A stretch of 64,000 bases of DNA from positions 42,156,752 to 42,220,751 of the forward strand of contig AP025040.1 of NCBI GenBank assembly GCA_036186865.1, written 5' to 3'. This document shows positions 12,101 to 23,081 of the stretch, one piece after another (position 1 is the stretch's first letter; the number at the start of each line of letters is the position of its first letter). The notes under the pieces were generated by a model. That model was given only the letters and a program-made list of their open reading frames with translations, was not told the origin of the DNA and ran no database searches. The translations under genes were made by a program, and so were the position numbers. Source of the DNA: Eustoma russellianum (lineage: Eukaryota > Streptophyta > Magnoliopsida > Gentianales > Gentianaceae).

Positions 12101-12203
12101 TTAATTTGGAGAAGAGGCTCGGGTCACCTGTCATGTGCCTCGAGCAACCACTGTCAAGGAACCACTTTATTGATGTGTCTTTTGATGAGTGGTCTCCCTG
12201 CAA
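9102..12203 (-). pseudogene. Element B pol (PR-INT-RT-RNase H)
   Basis: One continuous frame of about 1030 codons, broken by only two stops: TAG at 11670-11672 and TAA at 10131-10133. In order it shows the aspartic protease motif FLDSGCSRHMTGD, the GAG_pre-integrase block NLWHRRLGHIG, an integrase zinc-binding end CESCIKGKQTRES, and the integrase core with HIDLFGPS, VDDFSRYTW, RSDRGGEFKN and PQLNGVVERKNRT. RT follows with GTKWVFRNKMNEEGKV, DVKSAFLNGFIQEEVYVKQP and YVDDIIFGST, then RNase H with YTDADYGGCKIDRKSTSGTC and STTEAEYMAL. Known family roles are polyprotein cleavage, cDNA integration, reverse transcription and RNA removal. Catalytic residues look intact, so the stops may be recent or may be passed on in trans-mobilised copies. 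Confidence 0.93.
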
Positions 12204-12258
12204 TGTAAAAAGGTGATTTAGGTACCCTTTTAATTTTGGGTCCTTTCGAGTTAGTTAA

Positions 12259-14174
12259 TCACCTTTTAGTAAAGGTACCTTTCGGTACCCATACTTGGGT
12301 GATCCTTCTCGGTCTATCAAATGGCAAGAAAGTAGATGAAGGTGCGACATAGTATACATGTGGTGCATGTACTTTGGGTCTTTGCCCAAGGACTCCCCTA
12401 TACTCATTGTATGAAGGACGTTTGTGATATGTCCTTGTGTGTGTGTGCGTGGTGCGTGTATGATATGTATTCCGTGTATGCATTGATCTCTTCTTCTCAT
12501 ATCTATATGGTACAACATTATATTTCACATGATATGAGGGAGTGGGGCGTGTGGAAGGGGGTGCTTTCTGCGTCATCTTAGACGCCACTTGATGCTTAGG
12601 GGTGTCTACCTTTTTAGACACAACAAACTTGGTTGGTTTGGTTGATACTTCGTTAGTATCAACGTACCCCAATCCAGTTTTGTCACTGTCATGCTTTTGC
12701 GATAATATGATGCGATGCAGCATGTTTGACCCTGTATCGAATTGTTTCATCATTTTCTCTAAATCTGTATTCCTTGATTTCAAATTTGAAATCTCGGATT
12801 TCATTTCATTATTTTGAGAAGTTAATGATGAGATCTCGGTTTTTAATGCAATGATGGCACATGAAGACTCTTTCTTTGAATCGCTTAATTGAGCGACAAG
12901 ATTCTCGTTAGAAGATTCAACAGTTTCTTGTCTTCAATTAAACGTTTCTTTTCTTTTGCGAGAGTCTTAGTAAATTTATGTAACTCAAGATATTGACTAA
13001 ATAAATCATCGTAAGAAGGTTCAGAGTCAGAGTCAGAGTCAGATGATACCTCATTAGACGCCTTTGAAGCGAAGCAAACTTGAGCGGTCTCCTCTTCGGT
13101 CTCAGATTCAGAATCTGATGAGTCACTCCATGTGAAGGCCTTTAGTGCACGTTTCCTTTGTTTAGGATCTGAGACGGGTCTATTTTTGTTCCGCTCCTTG
13201 TCAGGGTACTTATTAGTTTGCTTTTCTTTGTTTGGGCAGTCATATGATAAGTGTCCGAGTTTGCCGCATTCATAACATTTAATGTCCTTATCATTTGACT
13301 TGTTTTTATTTCTCTTAGATGTAGTGCCCTTGTTTTTATTTCTAAATGATTTTCTCATGAATCTTCTTAGTCCTTTAGCCAATAGAATTAAGTCATCATT
13401 ATCCGATTCGGAATCACTATCTTCTACGTGATCGGAGGGAGGGGAGACGTATTCATTTGATTTGAAAGCAATTGTCTTACCTTGTTTGGTTGATTCCGAT
13501 TTTCGAATAATGAGTTTGTTTTCATACACTTTTAGTGAACCAATGAGTTCTTCCATTTTTATTGACTTAGTCTCCTTGCTTTCTTCTATGGCAGTCACTT
13601 TAGGATCCCATTCTGAAGGGAGGCTCCGTAGGACTTTCTGTACTTTTTCCTGCGTTGTAAAGGCCTTACCAAGAGACTCAAGAGAGTTATAGATGTTAGT
13701 CAAACGAAGATCCATATCAACAATTGACTCATTAGGCAACAACTTGAAAGACTCAAGAGTAGACATAAGCATATTGATTTTAGACTCTTTTACTTGACTC
13801 GTGCCTTCGTGTTTCATTTCTAAGATTCTCCACATTTCTTGTGCACTCGAACAATTGGACACATAACTAGACTCACTCTTACTTAAACCATTTAAGAGTA
13901 ATTGCATGGCCTTAGCATTCATACTCAGTTTCTTTTTGTCTTCACTAGTATAGTCTTGTCTCGTTTTAATTACTTCTAGTGTGACTCCATCTACAATGGA
14001 CAATTTAGATGGGACATATGGACCATCTTCAATTATTGACCAAAGGTCTATGTCTATAGCCATAAGAAAAAGTTTCATCCTAAGTTTCCATTGAATAAAA
14101 GACTCACCGTCAAAGAGTGGAGGCCTTTGGCTCGACATACCTTCTTGTTCGGTTTTGAGATTTGTGGATGCCAT
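12259..14174 (-). pseudogene. Element B gag with C-terminal extension
   Basis: The start codon at 14172-14174 lies just after the primer site. The first part (12885-14174) shows PPLFDGESFIQWKLRMKLFL and SAQEMWRILEMKHEGTSQVK, which are UBN2-type gag blocks. It also shows the CCHC knuckle CYECGKLGHLSYDC and an acidic Ser/Asp-rich stretch (SDSDSDSEPSYDDL). A single-base frameshift near 12920 moves the reading to the frame 12259-12804. That frame continues a coiled-coil-like segment (EISNLKSRNTDLEKMMKQF) and a His/Thr/Arg-rich tail before WVPKGTFTKR. Long coiled-coil gag extensions are known in Sireviruses. The pol frame begins shortly after, in a different frame. Confidence 0.88.
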
Positions 14175-14214
14175 CTCACTGAATCGTTGGATTCCTTGTC
14201 GTGAGTATTCCTGC

Positions 14215-14226
14215 GCTCTGATACCA
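14215..14226 (-). other. Element B primer binding site
   Basis: On the minus strand TGGTATCAGAGC lies two bases after the 5' LTR end and is complementary to the 3' end of initiator Met-tRNA. Confidence 0.92.
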
Positions 14227-14228
14227 CT

Positions 14229-17200
14229 TGTAGGATCTGCAAGGCACCACTAGAAGGGGGGGGGGGGGTTGAATAGGTGGTGCGGAAAATATGGTTTTTA
14301 AAATTTCTTTAAACCTAACCAATTCAAGTTCTGAAAACAGATTCTGTTTTCAGGACCAGTTTTAAAACGTTTTAAAAACTAGGTTAGAGGTCTCCAAAAA
14401 TTATGAAATTTTGAGAGAACTTAGCCTCAGATGTTGTGAGGGTCCCCTAAAAATTTCAAATCAAAATTCAACCTTTAACCCCTTCAAAAACCGTTGGCAC
14501 TCAGGTTGTGCAAATCTGCCAGAACTGGTAGATGGTTTTGAAAAATTAATTCCTATTTGTGTGAATGTCCAAATGATCTGAAAATTTGACCAATAACTCT
14601 TCACACACTGTATTTAAATGGGTTGAACCAGTTTTTGAAAATTCTTTTGGGAAGTAGGTCAAATACACCCAAAGTCTCAACCTTTGCAAGTCTGAAAATC
14701 AGACTGCACTAGTCTCAGAACTTTTGATGTTTGACTGACCTATACTTGTCCAAAAGGGTTGAAACTTGTGCCAAATTAACCCTAGAACGTTTATGTATGT
14801 TTCTGGAAATTTTTATAATTTTTAGAAAACGTTTACTATTTTTGCGAACGTGAACAATATGAGTAAACAGCGCAGAAACTGAAACGTAAATGCTGAAAGT
14901 AAATTGCACCAAGAATTTTATACTGGTTCGGTTATAAACAACCTACTCCAGTCTTCAAGGAACACCTTCCTTGGTTCACACTAATTTCACACACGCAGTA
15001 CACCTTACCGCAGGGTTGATAGAGTTACACCTTAACTCCAACCCTTTACAAACCTTGTATTGTGAGTACAATTTGCACGAACACCACCACCTCGCTAGAA
15101 TGAAGATTGATCACACCTTGATCAATCTTTTACAAAGATGTATGAATGGTGGTTTCTATGAAGCCTATTCAAGGATGAAAGAAATAAAATACAATAGGCT
15201 TTTTACAAGAGAAGAAAGAAAGAAAGTGAAGGAGAAGAAGACTTTTGCACTTTGATCACTTTTGAATGTAATTCTTGGTCTTCCTTTTGTTTGTTCTTCT
15301 CTTCTTCCCTTATAGGTCCAGGCCGTCCCCCTAGGGTAGTCTCCCCATCTTGAAAATTTCCTTTTAAGTGCTTGAGAGGGTGTGAGACATCATGGTGACA
15401 AAGTTTTGCTTGCTTGGCATCATTCCATTGGACCATCATTTAGTCATTGCTTACTTGTCATCTTTTGATTGGCTCAATGTTGTCATCATTTTGATGACAT
15501 GGATATTCTGAAAAAAAACTGAATATTTGCCAAATAATCATCACATAATACATTCCATAACTTAAGAGATATTCACATAAATTTTGAGACAAAAAAATTC
15601 TTCCTTCCTTTCTCACCAAAATTCGGCCATTATGCTCCTTGCCATGCTGAAATTTCAGCATGTGCATCATGCATTTTTATTCAAGATAATCCCCAATTTA
15701 CTTTGATTTTTCTCATTAAAATGAATCAATAATACATGGTAAGTCTTGCTATCAATTGATGAATGAACTTGGACACAAAAAGAGAGTGAAATTCGGCCAC
15801 AACATCTTCTCACACATGCTGAAAAATTTCAGCATGTGTGATATAAAGAATATCACACTTAATACAATTCAAATCATTTCCATACCTCCTTTGATTTATT
15901 CCTTAATGAAAAATTGACAATTTATCTTCCTTAATGATGAAGAAAACGGCCACAAGGTGTGTGACATGCTGAAATTTTCAGCATGTGACATAAGAGAGGT
16001 GTATGTTGAAAACTTACCTTTTGTAGCTTCTCTCTTTGATTCATCAACATTGTATGATTGATTCTTGACCAATCAACATGCCAACAAGGCTCCACATGTG
16101 CTCCATCTCAGCTGTAGGTGGCGTTGAGTATGTATATACATGTGCTGAAATTTATTTTTGCTAACTTTGAAAAATAGTGCACATTTAATAATACACACAT
16201 GTAATATTCCAATCAGCCCTTAATTTAATTTTCTAGAACACTTTAAGATGTATATTATATGTAAAAAGTGTCTAGATACGTGCCACATCATGTTCAAGAA
16301 AAACGTTCCATGCCAAGTGCGTAGAAAACCGAATTTTCGATATTTATCGATTACCCGATTTTTCTCTAATTTAAATTCCAACTTTTGCACATGCTATATA
16401 TATTATGTTATAATATATATAATATATACTTTAATTTCCAGCACTTGGCTGATTTAAAGTGGTACCATAAACATGTGACAAAAATAAAATTGGAATCTTC
16501 ACATTTTGGCCTAAATGTGGGGTGAATTGTGTGTGCCAACATGGAAAGTATTTTTGTCTCAATATACAGTGTATGGCACGAAATTTTTAATAAATTTTGA
16601 TGTATATGGGCTGGCCATTTATTTATGGCAAGTACGTGACACGTTGGCGAAGTTTCGGTATCGCCCGATACGACAAATTTCGGTTTAGAACCTTTTATCG
16701 TGTCGTATTTAATTTGTCATCACCATATCTTATATCATATGATATAAGACCTGAATATACTCATAAATATGAGTTAAGTATAGTGGTGTGATGTAATCGT
16801 ACGTTCGTAAGATATATAACGTGTCGATAGTACGTTGGAATAAATGTGTATGTGCCTTTTAAAAAAAATCTGAAAATACATATATATTATGTATATATGG
16901 CGTGTGAAATTGATGTGGGGAGGAGGAGAGAACTTTCCTTCCATAGCCATGTTGCCTTCATATCTTTTCCAAATGCATCTTCCTTTAATGAACTACTTAG
17001 TTTATCAAACTAAGTACTTCACTTAATGAACTAATTTAGTTCATTAATTGTGGCACCTGAAAATAGTATAAACTCAACAAATGTTCGCCATATGATGTAA
17101 GCTTTAAAGCTTCATGGCTCGTTAGTTCGGCAACATAATATATAAGCTAAATAAGGCAAGTTATCATGCATACATGTACACTTGTGTATATATATATCCA

Positions 17201-17274
17201 ACGTTTATATATATATATGTATATATATTCAAATTTCTTTATTTTGAAATCACTCAAACCCTCATATTCCTACA
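14229..17274 (-). repeat. Element B 5' LTR
   Basis: The 3046-bp LTR is nearly identical to 5795-8836. It should carry the promoter for the minus-strand transcript; I could not fix a TATA box with confidence because several TA-rich tracts compete. The palindromes recur at 15643-15662, 15812-15839 and 15965-15985. Confidence 0.95.
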
Positions 17275-17279
17275 CTTCT

Positions 17280-17336
17280 TCTCCGGAGCTAATTTTCTGC
17301 AAATCTTCAAATCTGCAGATAACGTTTTTCTTTACA
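17280..17336 (+). repeat. Element A 5' LTR, right remnant
   Basis: The last 57 bp of the split 5' LTR (TCTGCAGATAACGTTTTTCT and TTACA) match the end of the 3' LTR at 20485-20512. CTTCT at 17275-17279 is the second copy of element B's target duplication. Confidence 0.88.
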
Positions 17337-17348
17337 TTGTATCAGAAC
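17337..17348 (+). other. Element A primer binding site
   Basis: TTGTATCAGAAC lies immediately after the LTR end. It is a two-base variant of TGGTATCAGAGC, complementary to the 3' end of initiator Met-tRNA. Confidence 0.75.
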
Positions 17349-17420
17349 TCTAGGTTCAGCTATATTTTGTGGATTGTTGATCTTCATGTTCCTGGTTTGG
17401 TTTAGTTTCATCTGATTTCA

Positions 17421-17905
17421 ATGGCATCCATTTCTTCCTCTTCAAACAAAATTACTCCTTCTATTCCCTTCTATCTTCATGCAAATGAGAATCCTTCTCT
17501 CATTCTAGTTCAACTTGTCTTCAATGGAAGCAACTACCATCCATGGTCAAGAGCCATACGAATGGCTCTCTTGTCTAAATATAAATTGGGTATTGTCACT
17601 GGAAGTGTTAAGGTTCCAGTTTCGACACATAGTAATTTTGATGCGTGTGGACTTAGTGCAACAACATGGTCCTTTCTTGGCTCCTAAACTCCTTCAGTCC
17701 ATCAATATCTCAGAGTGTGCTGTGGATGAGCACATCAGTAGAAGTATGGCAAGATCTCAATGAAAGGTTTTCTGATGCTGATCCTTTTAGTTTGTCAGAT
17801 CTAATCGAGGATATTCATTCAACCAAACAAAGTAGTTCTTCAGTAACTGAGTATTTGGAATCCAAGTGTTTGCCTGCACCCCAGCTCATAGCAAGCAAAG
17901 TTTGA
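17421..17905 (+). pseudogene. Element A gag N-terminal remnant
   Basis: The start MASISSSSNKIT leads into FYLHANENPSLILVQLVFNG and NYHPWSRAIRMALLSKYKLG. These are hallmark blocks of the copia gag family that also opens elements G and J. After a frameshift near 17670 the next gag block continues as WSFLGS/VLSWLLNSFSPSISQSVLWM and STSVEVWQDLNERFSDADPF, then SSSSVTEYLESKCLPA. The frame ends at 17905, and the rest of gag including the CCHC zinc knuckle, the protease and the integrase core is missing. Confidence 0.85.
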
Positions 17906-17920
17906 TGATAGAAGCTCCAA

Positions 17921-19834
17921 ATGTGGCTTTATGGGTTTCCAATGTCAACAAAAGGTTACATACTCGTTGAGCATACCTCAGAGAAAATTTTCATTTTACG
18001 AGATGTTGTCTTTCATGAACATCTCTTTCCTTTCAAACAATCTCTTGATCAACATCATGTCCCATATCACCTTCTTATTCCTTTAGCAGAGCTCAATGAA
18101 CCTTCGGCTGAGCTGCCTAGCACCATTCCTCCCGAGGCCGAGCTGCCTAGCACCATTCCTCCCGAGTCAACTGAGACCTTGACAAGACACTTTTAGAAGA
18201 TCTTCCAGAACAAGAAGACCTGCTCATCTCCAATATTATCAATGTAACCAAACCCTTTATTCTCTTGATTACTACACAAACCACATGGGTGTTCTTCTAA
18301 GTTTAAAACATTTAATACAAGTTTAGATAATTATGTTGAACCTAATAGCTTTGCTGAGGTAGTAAAACATAAGGAGTGACAGGAAGCAATGAAGGAAGAG
18401 GTCAAGGCCCTGGAGGCAAATTGAACCTGGAGCATTGTGAAATTACCTCCGAATAAACAAACACTGGGATGCAAATGGGTGTACAAGCTGAAGTTTCAGT
18501 CCAATGGAGATATTCAACGGTACAAGGCATGCTTAGTGGCTAAGGGGTTCACTCAGCAGGAAGGGATAGATTACTATGAGACGTTTTCTCCTGTTGCTAA
18601 GTTGACTACAGTACAGACATTACTTGCACTGGCTGCTGCTCAAGGTTGGTACTTGCATCAGTTGGATATTAACAATGCATTTCTACATAGAGATTTGAAG
18701 GAAGAAATATACATGAAGCTACCTCTGGGATTTGAGGTAACGGAGCAGGGGATGGCTTGTAAGCTACATAAGTCGTTATATAGGCTTAAACAAGCTAGCC
18801 TAGAATGGAATTAAAATTTGACGAAAGCCTTGTTGAAACAAGGATTCAAGCAACCTTATCATGATTATAGTTTGTTTATGTATCACAAGGGAAATGATGT
18901 ATTGCACTTGTTAGTATATGTTGACGATGTGATTTTGGCAGGTAACAATCTTGAGATTATCGACAAGGTTAAAGGACATTTGGATGATGAGTTCAGCATC
19001 AAGAATATTGGAACATTCAGATATTTCCTTGGAATTTAGGTAGCAAGATCGAAGAATGGACTAGCATTGTCATAAAGGAAGTATACCGTGGATTTACTCT
19101 CTGCTTATGGAATGACGGCCAGCAGACCTGCTAATTCACCGATGGACTCAAGTGTAAAGTCATCGAATGGGGATTCACCTCTGCTGCTAGACAACACCTT
19201 TTATAGACGGCTAGTTGGGAAACTAATATATCTCACCATCACCCGACCTAACATTAGTTACGCGACACAGCAACTGAGTCAATTCCTTGAAACATGAACC
19301 ACTTAGCATTTGAAAGCAGCATATAGAGTTCTAAGGCATTTAAAAATTAGTCCCGGAAAAGGGCTGTTTTATTCATCTAACAGCGATCTAAAGCTTAGCA
19401 TTTATACGGATTCTTATTGGGTGAGGTGCCATGATACTCAAAGATCTATATGTGGTTTTAGTGTATTTCATGAACCATCATTAATCTTTTGGAAATCAAA
19501 GAAGCAACAAACGATATCCCACAGTTCGGCTGAAGCTGAGTACAGAGCAATGGCATTGGGAGCATGTGAAATTCAATGGTTAACCTATCTATTGGGCGAC
19601 CTAAAGGTTGAGGTACGACTGCTTATTTCCATGTTTTTTGACCATAAAAGTGCAGTACATATATTTGAGAACCCCGTATTTCATGAGAGAGTTAAGCATA
19701 TCGAAATTGATTGTCATGTTGTTCGAGAGAAAGTTCAATCTGGCCTATGGCAGTACATATTTCTCAGCAACTTGCAGATATATTTACAAAGGCTCTGCAT
19801 GTACGAAAATTTCATCAAATGTTGGAGGCTTTGA
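17921..19834 (+). pseudogene. Element A integrase tail, RT and RNase H
   Basis: Sequence resumes in the post-integrase region (STKGYILVEHTSEKIFILRD, VVFHEHLFPFK). RT follows at 18437-19039 with the blocks GCKWVYKLKFQSNGD, KGFTQQEGIDYYETFSPVAK, the palm block LDINNAFLHRDL and an intact YVDD in LLVYVDDVILAGNN. RNase H at 19088-19834 has YTDSYWVR (second D of the usual TDSDWAG changed to Y) and SSAEAEYRAMALGA. In-frame stops at 18812-18814 and 19037-19039 and one near 19297 break it. At 18109-18168 a 30-bp unit encoding AELPSTIPPE is duplicated in tandem. Confidence 0.88.
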
Positions 19835-19862
19835 ATGTGTCAAGTCTTTTGCAACTGGCCAG

Positions 19863-19874
19863 ATTGTGGGAGGG
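19863..19874 (+). other. Element A polypurine tract
   Basis: The purine-rich stretch ATTGTGGGAGGG lies directly before the 3' LTR start, the position where plus-strand DNA synthesis is primed. Confidence 0.7.
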
Positions 19875-20512
19875 TGTTAAAACCAGTGCTGAACTGGTTG
19901 GTCAAGCTGAGCTTGAGGATGCCGGACTGAATGACCAAACTGAGTCGTGTGACCGAGTAGAGCATGAGGGAGAAGTCCAGAAAAGCACGAGAATTGAAGG
20001 TGTGCAAGTTCCAGTTGGCCGAGCTGAGATTGAAGATCAAGTCAGCTCTGTTGCAGAGCACAACAGTGTAGAGGTAAGGAAGTATTGCATGATAATAGTA
20101 CCGAGCTGGGGAGAGAAGCTCAGGTCAGCAGAACAGAGGAAAGTCAGGTCGGCATGGCAGCCAAATGAAGAAAGAGGAAAACCGTGTGGACGCTAAGAAA
20201 AGGTGAAGAGCTGCTTAACAATACGGTGTTGTTTTAACAGTTAACAGTATTTATTTATTTTTTGTAAATACTCGGATAAGGGATGTCATTTCACTGAGTA
20301 CTTGAAGGATACGGTAGCCAATTAGTATAAAAGATAGATTGTGTAGGAGAACAATTGTAACTTTTCTCAGAATTGATGTGAATTAGAAAAATGATTCTCT
20401 CTCTCCTGTCAGTTATTTTTTCATGCATTTTTTTTCTCCTTTCTCTTTCTTCCTCTCCTTCTTTCTTCGGTACTACCTTTCTTCAAATTTGTAGATAACG
20501 TTTTTCTTTAGA
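19875..20512 (+). repeat. Element A 3' LTR
   Basis: A 638-bp LTR starting TGTTAAAACCAGTGC and ending TTTCTTTAGA, where the usual CA end has changed. GTTCC follows as the target duplication. It carries the TATA-like TTAGTATAAAAGATAGATTG near 20320. Confidence 0.92.
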
Positions 20513-22029
20513 GTTCCTCTCGAACATCACTTCCAAAGACATTTTTAAATTTATCAAGGAAAATACACCTTTGACCCTTAGGGCATCATAGTTACCGCTG
20601 AGCCGATTAAATTAAGACCTCGTACTAATTTCAAAAGTTATCTGGGATACAAAGGAGAAATTCTGAGTTGTTATGCCCAGGGCCACAAATTTTATTGTCG
20701 GTTTTACCAATGAATGGCTTTTATAATGATTGCATGGGTTTCATTATAATACATCAGCTGTTACTATTCGATTATCCGTAGTTAATAATAGTATCAGTTT
20801 GATAGATAATCATGATCAAGTTTAGTATGTACATGGTGATATAAATCAAACTTCTATTAATGTGCTAGAGAACTGTGTATTGGATGGATCCCCTATAAGG
20901 TCATTGCATGAGTTACTCGCATGGATGATCACATAATATTTATGATATTGAATTATCGAACTGAGATTGCCAGAATTTCTTACATAAAGATTTTCATGTT
21001 TTGAGATAGTCAAACATTATCTGCAACTATATTTTGATATAGATCGGCAGGCCGTTCTATAAGTAGAGCTATTGTATGTGATACATTCCTTTGATGTTTT
21101 GATATTCGGGTAATACAAATTTGCATTTTACCCAAAAAAATATAAATGTCATATTCAGGTATGGTAACAATTATATCGAAGAAAATCCACAGCCAAAGCC
21201 GAATTTATCATTCTCTTATGGGCCCCTCGATAATAAGAAGATGTGCCAAAAGCATGACCATAGTAAAACTGAATTGATGGTGAGATCAATGACATTTGAT
21301 TTTATAAGTTTATTTAGTAATTGTGACATTATATGTTTGAACAATGTAAGTATGACATGAATCCTCACGTAATCAAACTAAGTAACGCATAACAAAATAA
21401 TTACAACATGTTCTATCGACAAAATGGAACTGGACCATTGGCTTTCATACTATTCAGGTAGTCTTTAAATCTTACTAGAGATAACTTACGACTCCTTGGC
21501 TTAAAATCATATGGAGCTTGCTGATAACTTACCATGAGCTTATATTGTCGCACATCAAATGCATTTGTGAACGGATTAGACACTATTGTGTCCTTCGAAT
21601 TAAATATATCTGATATTTTTTCTGAAATACTATCATTGATGGAGCAATATTACTATTACGAATAACAATATTACAGTAAAAAGTATTATGTGCATAGAAA
21701 ATAGATTTCAAATTTTGGAGAGTCACCTTTCTATGTATAGAGAAAGCAAGGTGAACCCTAAACAATCAATGTGTTTTTTTTTTCTTATTTTGGCTGCAGC
21801 TTCCTTTGCGAAAGAGAGCGGCCGACTTCAAAACGTTCGCCGCAAATTGTGTAGAGAGCTAGCACTCCCGATCAATCCTATGTGGATACCAGCAAAAGCG
21901 TTCGTCGCATAGTACAGCAGTTCCTAGTCTGATGAATAAAAAATGCATATTATAGTCTATCTTGAAAGACATTTTAAAGATACCTCTTCATCTTCTACAT
22001 GTTAGTCCTTCCGTTCTAATTTTTTATTT
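20513..22029. other. Unassigned spacer
   Basis: AT-rich DNA between elements A and D. No element ends or long coding frames are recognisable. A 121-bp stretch at 21159-21279 has exon-like features and is discussed as a finding. Around 21790-21910 a short GC-richer patch encodes a hydrophobic start followed by an arginine-rich stretch, but I do not recognise it. Confidence 0.5.
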
Positions 22030-22666
22030 TGATAGACAAATTTCCTCCTAAGATACAACATCCAACAAGTTTCAATCCTCAGCAATAAAAAAATCAAATG
22101 AACTTTTAAATTGAGAGTGTTTTTGTGTGGGAAGAAGAACTTTGAATGGTAGGATAAACTTGTGATCAAGACGTCTTGAAATGTGTTGCAATAGCCTTTT
22201 TATAGGCTATTGAACTTCATTTCAGACATTTCTAGCCGTTGCATGGTGATTGGACATGTCTTTTGGTATATAAATTGCAACTTTAGATGAAGAGTCATAT
22301 ATGTCGAGCACATCGATCGATGTCTCACAGAGAGCTCCAACTTTTCATCCAAACTACTTCGATCGATCTATATATCGATCGAAGTCACATCGATCGATCC
22401 ATGTGATCGATCTATGTTGGACAGTGTACTTCAACTTTGCACTCATGGTACATCGATCGATCGATGTGATCGCTAAATGTACAACATAATACTGAGCTTC
22501 ATTTTCTGGCCACTTAGATCTATCCTTGTCACTTCTATCAATTACATCGATTGGTCGAAGTGTACATCGATCGATCTTTGTGGTCCTGTGCCAAGTTATT
22601 CTTGCTTTCTTAAGCTTCAATTCACCACCATTCTTCTTTCCATTGCCTTTACAAGCTATTATAATA
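22030..22666 (-). repeat. Element D 3' LTR
   Basis: About 637 bp, aligning with 26821-27500 through ATAGACAAATTTCCTCCTA at one end and CATTGCCTTTACAA near the other. The final bases ATA replace the expected ACA. An ATCGATCGAT palindrome cluster occupies 22310-22580. On the minus strand the purine-rich AAATGGGGAA lies just upstream, at 22668-22680, as a likely polypurine tract. Confidence 0.85.
22310..22580. repeat. ATCGATCGAT palindrome cluster, D 3' LTR
   Basis: At least six copies of a GATCGAT-centred palindrome lie within 270 bp, often framed as ACAT...ATGT or CTTC/GAAG. 22450-22467 is the perfect palindrome ACATCGATCGATCGATGT, which is also present in gypsy element C. Confidence 0.9.
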
Positions 22667-23081
22667 ATTCCCCATTTAGTTTGTAAAGCAAATTATGACA
22701 TTCCATGCATCTAAGAAGTATTTTTCTATTTGAACCTCTTATTAATATAATACTTCAAAGTTCTAACGAAATCTTGATAGCTAAAAAGCCTTGAATCATA
22801 TTCCTATGTGTTAGAACCGGAAATATTATACACATGAAACTACAATCTCCCTAGAAGTTCATCTTAAACTGCACTTTGTGGCCTTGTGCTTCCCCCAGTA
22901 TCCATGAACATTTCAAGATCATTGCTTGTCGAAGGGCACCACTTCCCATGTTCATATATGTGAAGATTAAGATAGTTCCTCTTAATCATTCATTATGCTT
23001 TAACACTCACCCTCCTTTAAACCTAAGATTCCAATTCTTTAAAGATCAATACTGCGCGGGTTGATTCTTTAAAGATCAATC
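22667..23081. other. Element D 3' non-coding region
   Basis: Between the 3' LTR and the last RNase H remnant. It holds AT-rich sequence with a short direct duplication of TTCTTTAAAGATCAAT near 23035 and 23065. The missing RNase H end was probably lost here. Confidence 0.5.

Larger units (their letters stand above)
5795..17274 (-). mobile_element. Copia element B (Sirevirus-like), complete
   Basis: A full-length 11.48-kb Ty1/copia element in minus orientation. It has two 3.04-kb LTRs (TGTAGGATCTGCAAGG to CTCATATTCCTACA), an exact CTTCT target duplication (5790-5794 and 17275-17279), a Met-tRNA primer site, a polypurine tract, gag and pol. By eye the LTRs differ at only about a dozen bases plus the length of one G-run (9 versus 13), roughly 0.4 percent, so the insertion is recent. 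Gag with a C-terminal extension and the integrase/RT motifs resemble Sireviruses (SIRE/Maximus group); the lineage call is inference. Two in-frame stops in pol and a frameshift in gag suggest that it cannot move without help. Confidence 0.95.
5210..20512 (+). mobile_element. Copia element A, interrupted by element B
   Basis: An old Ty1/copia LTR element on the plus strand. Both ends begin TGTTAAAACCAGTGCTGAAC, and GTTCC flanks it at 5205-5209 and 20513-20517 as the target duplication. The 5' LTR (5210-5794 plus 17280-17336) was split by insertion of B, which duplicated CTTCT. Its own internal part (17337-19874) is only about 2.5 kb. It keeps a gag start, then jumps directly to the region after integrase, RT and RNase H, so most of gag, the protease and the integrase core are deleted. 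The two LTRs differ by roughly a tenth where compared by eye, so the insertion is old. Confidence 0.9.

Noticed and set aside
12336..12581. Plus-strand frame opposite the gag extension of B
   Set aside because: It is the antisense shadow of the His/Thr/Arg-rich gag tail.
22354..22620. Frames rich in HRSID repeats on the minus strand of LTRs D and C
   Set aside because: They are translations of the ATCGATCGAT clusters, not protein genes.
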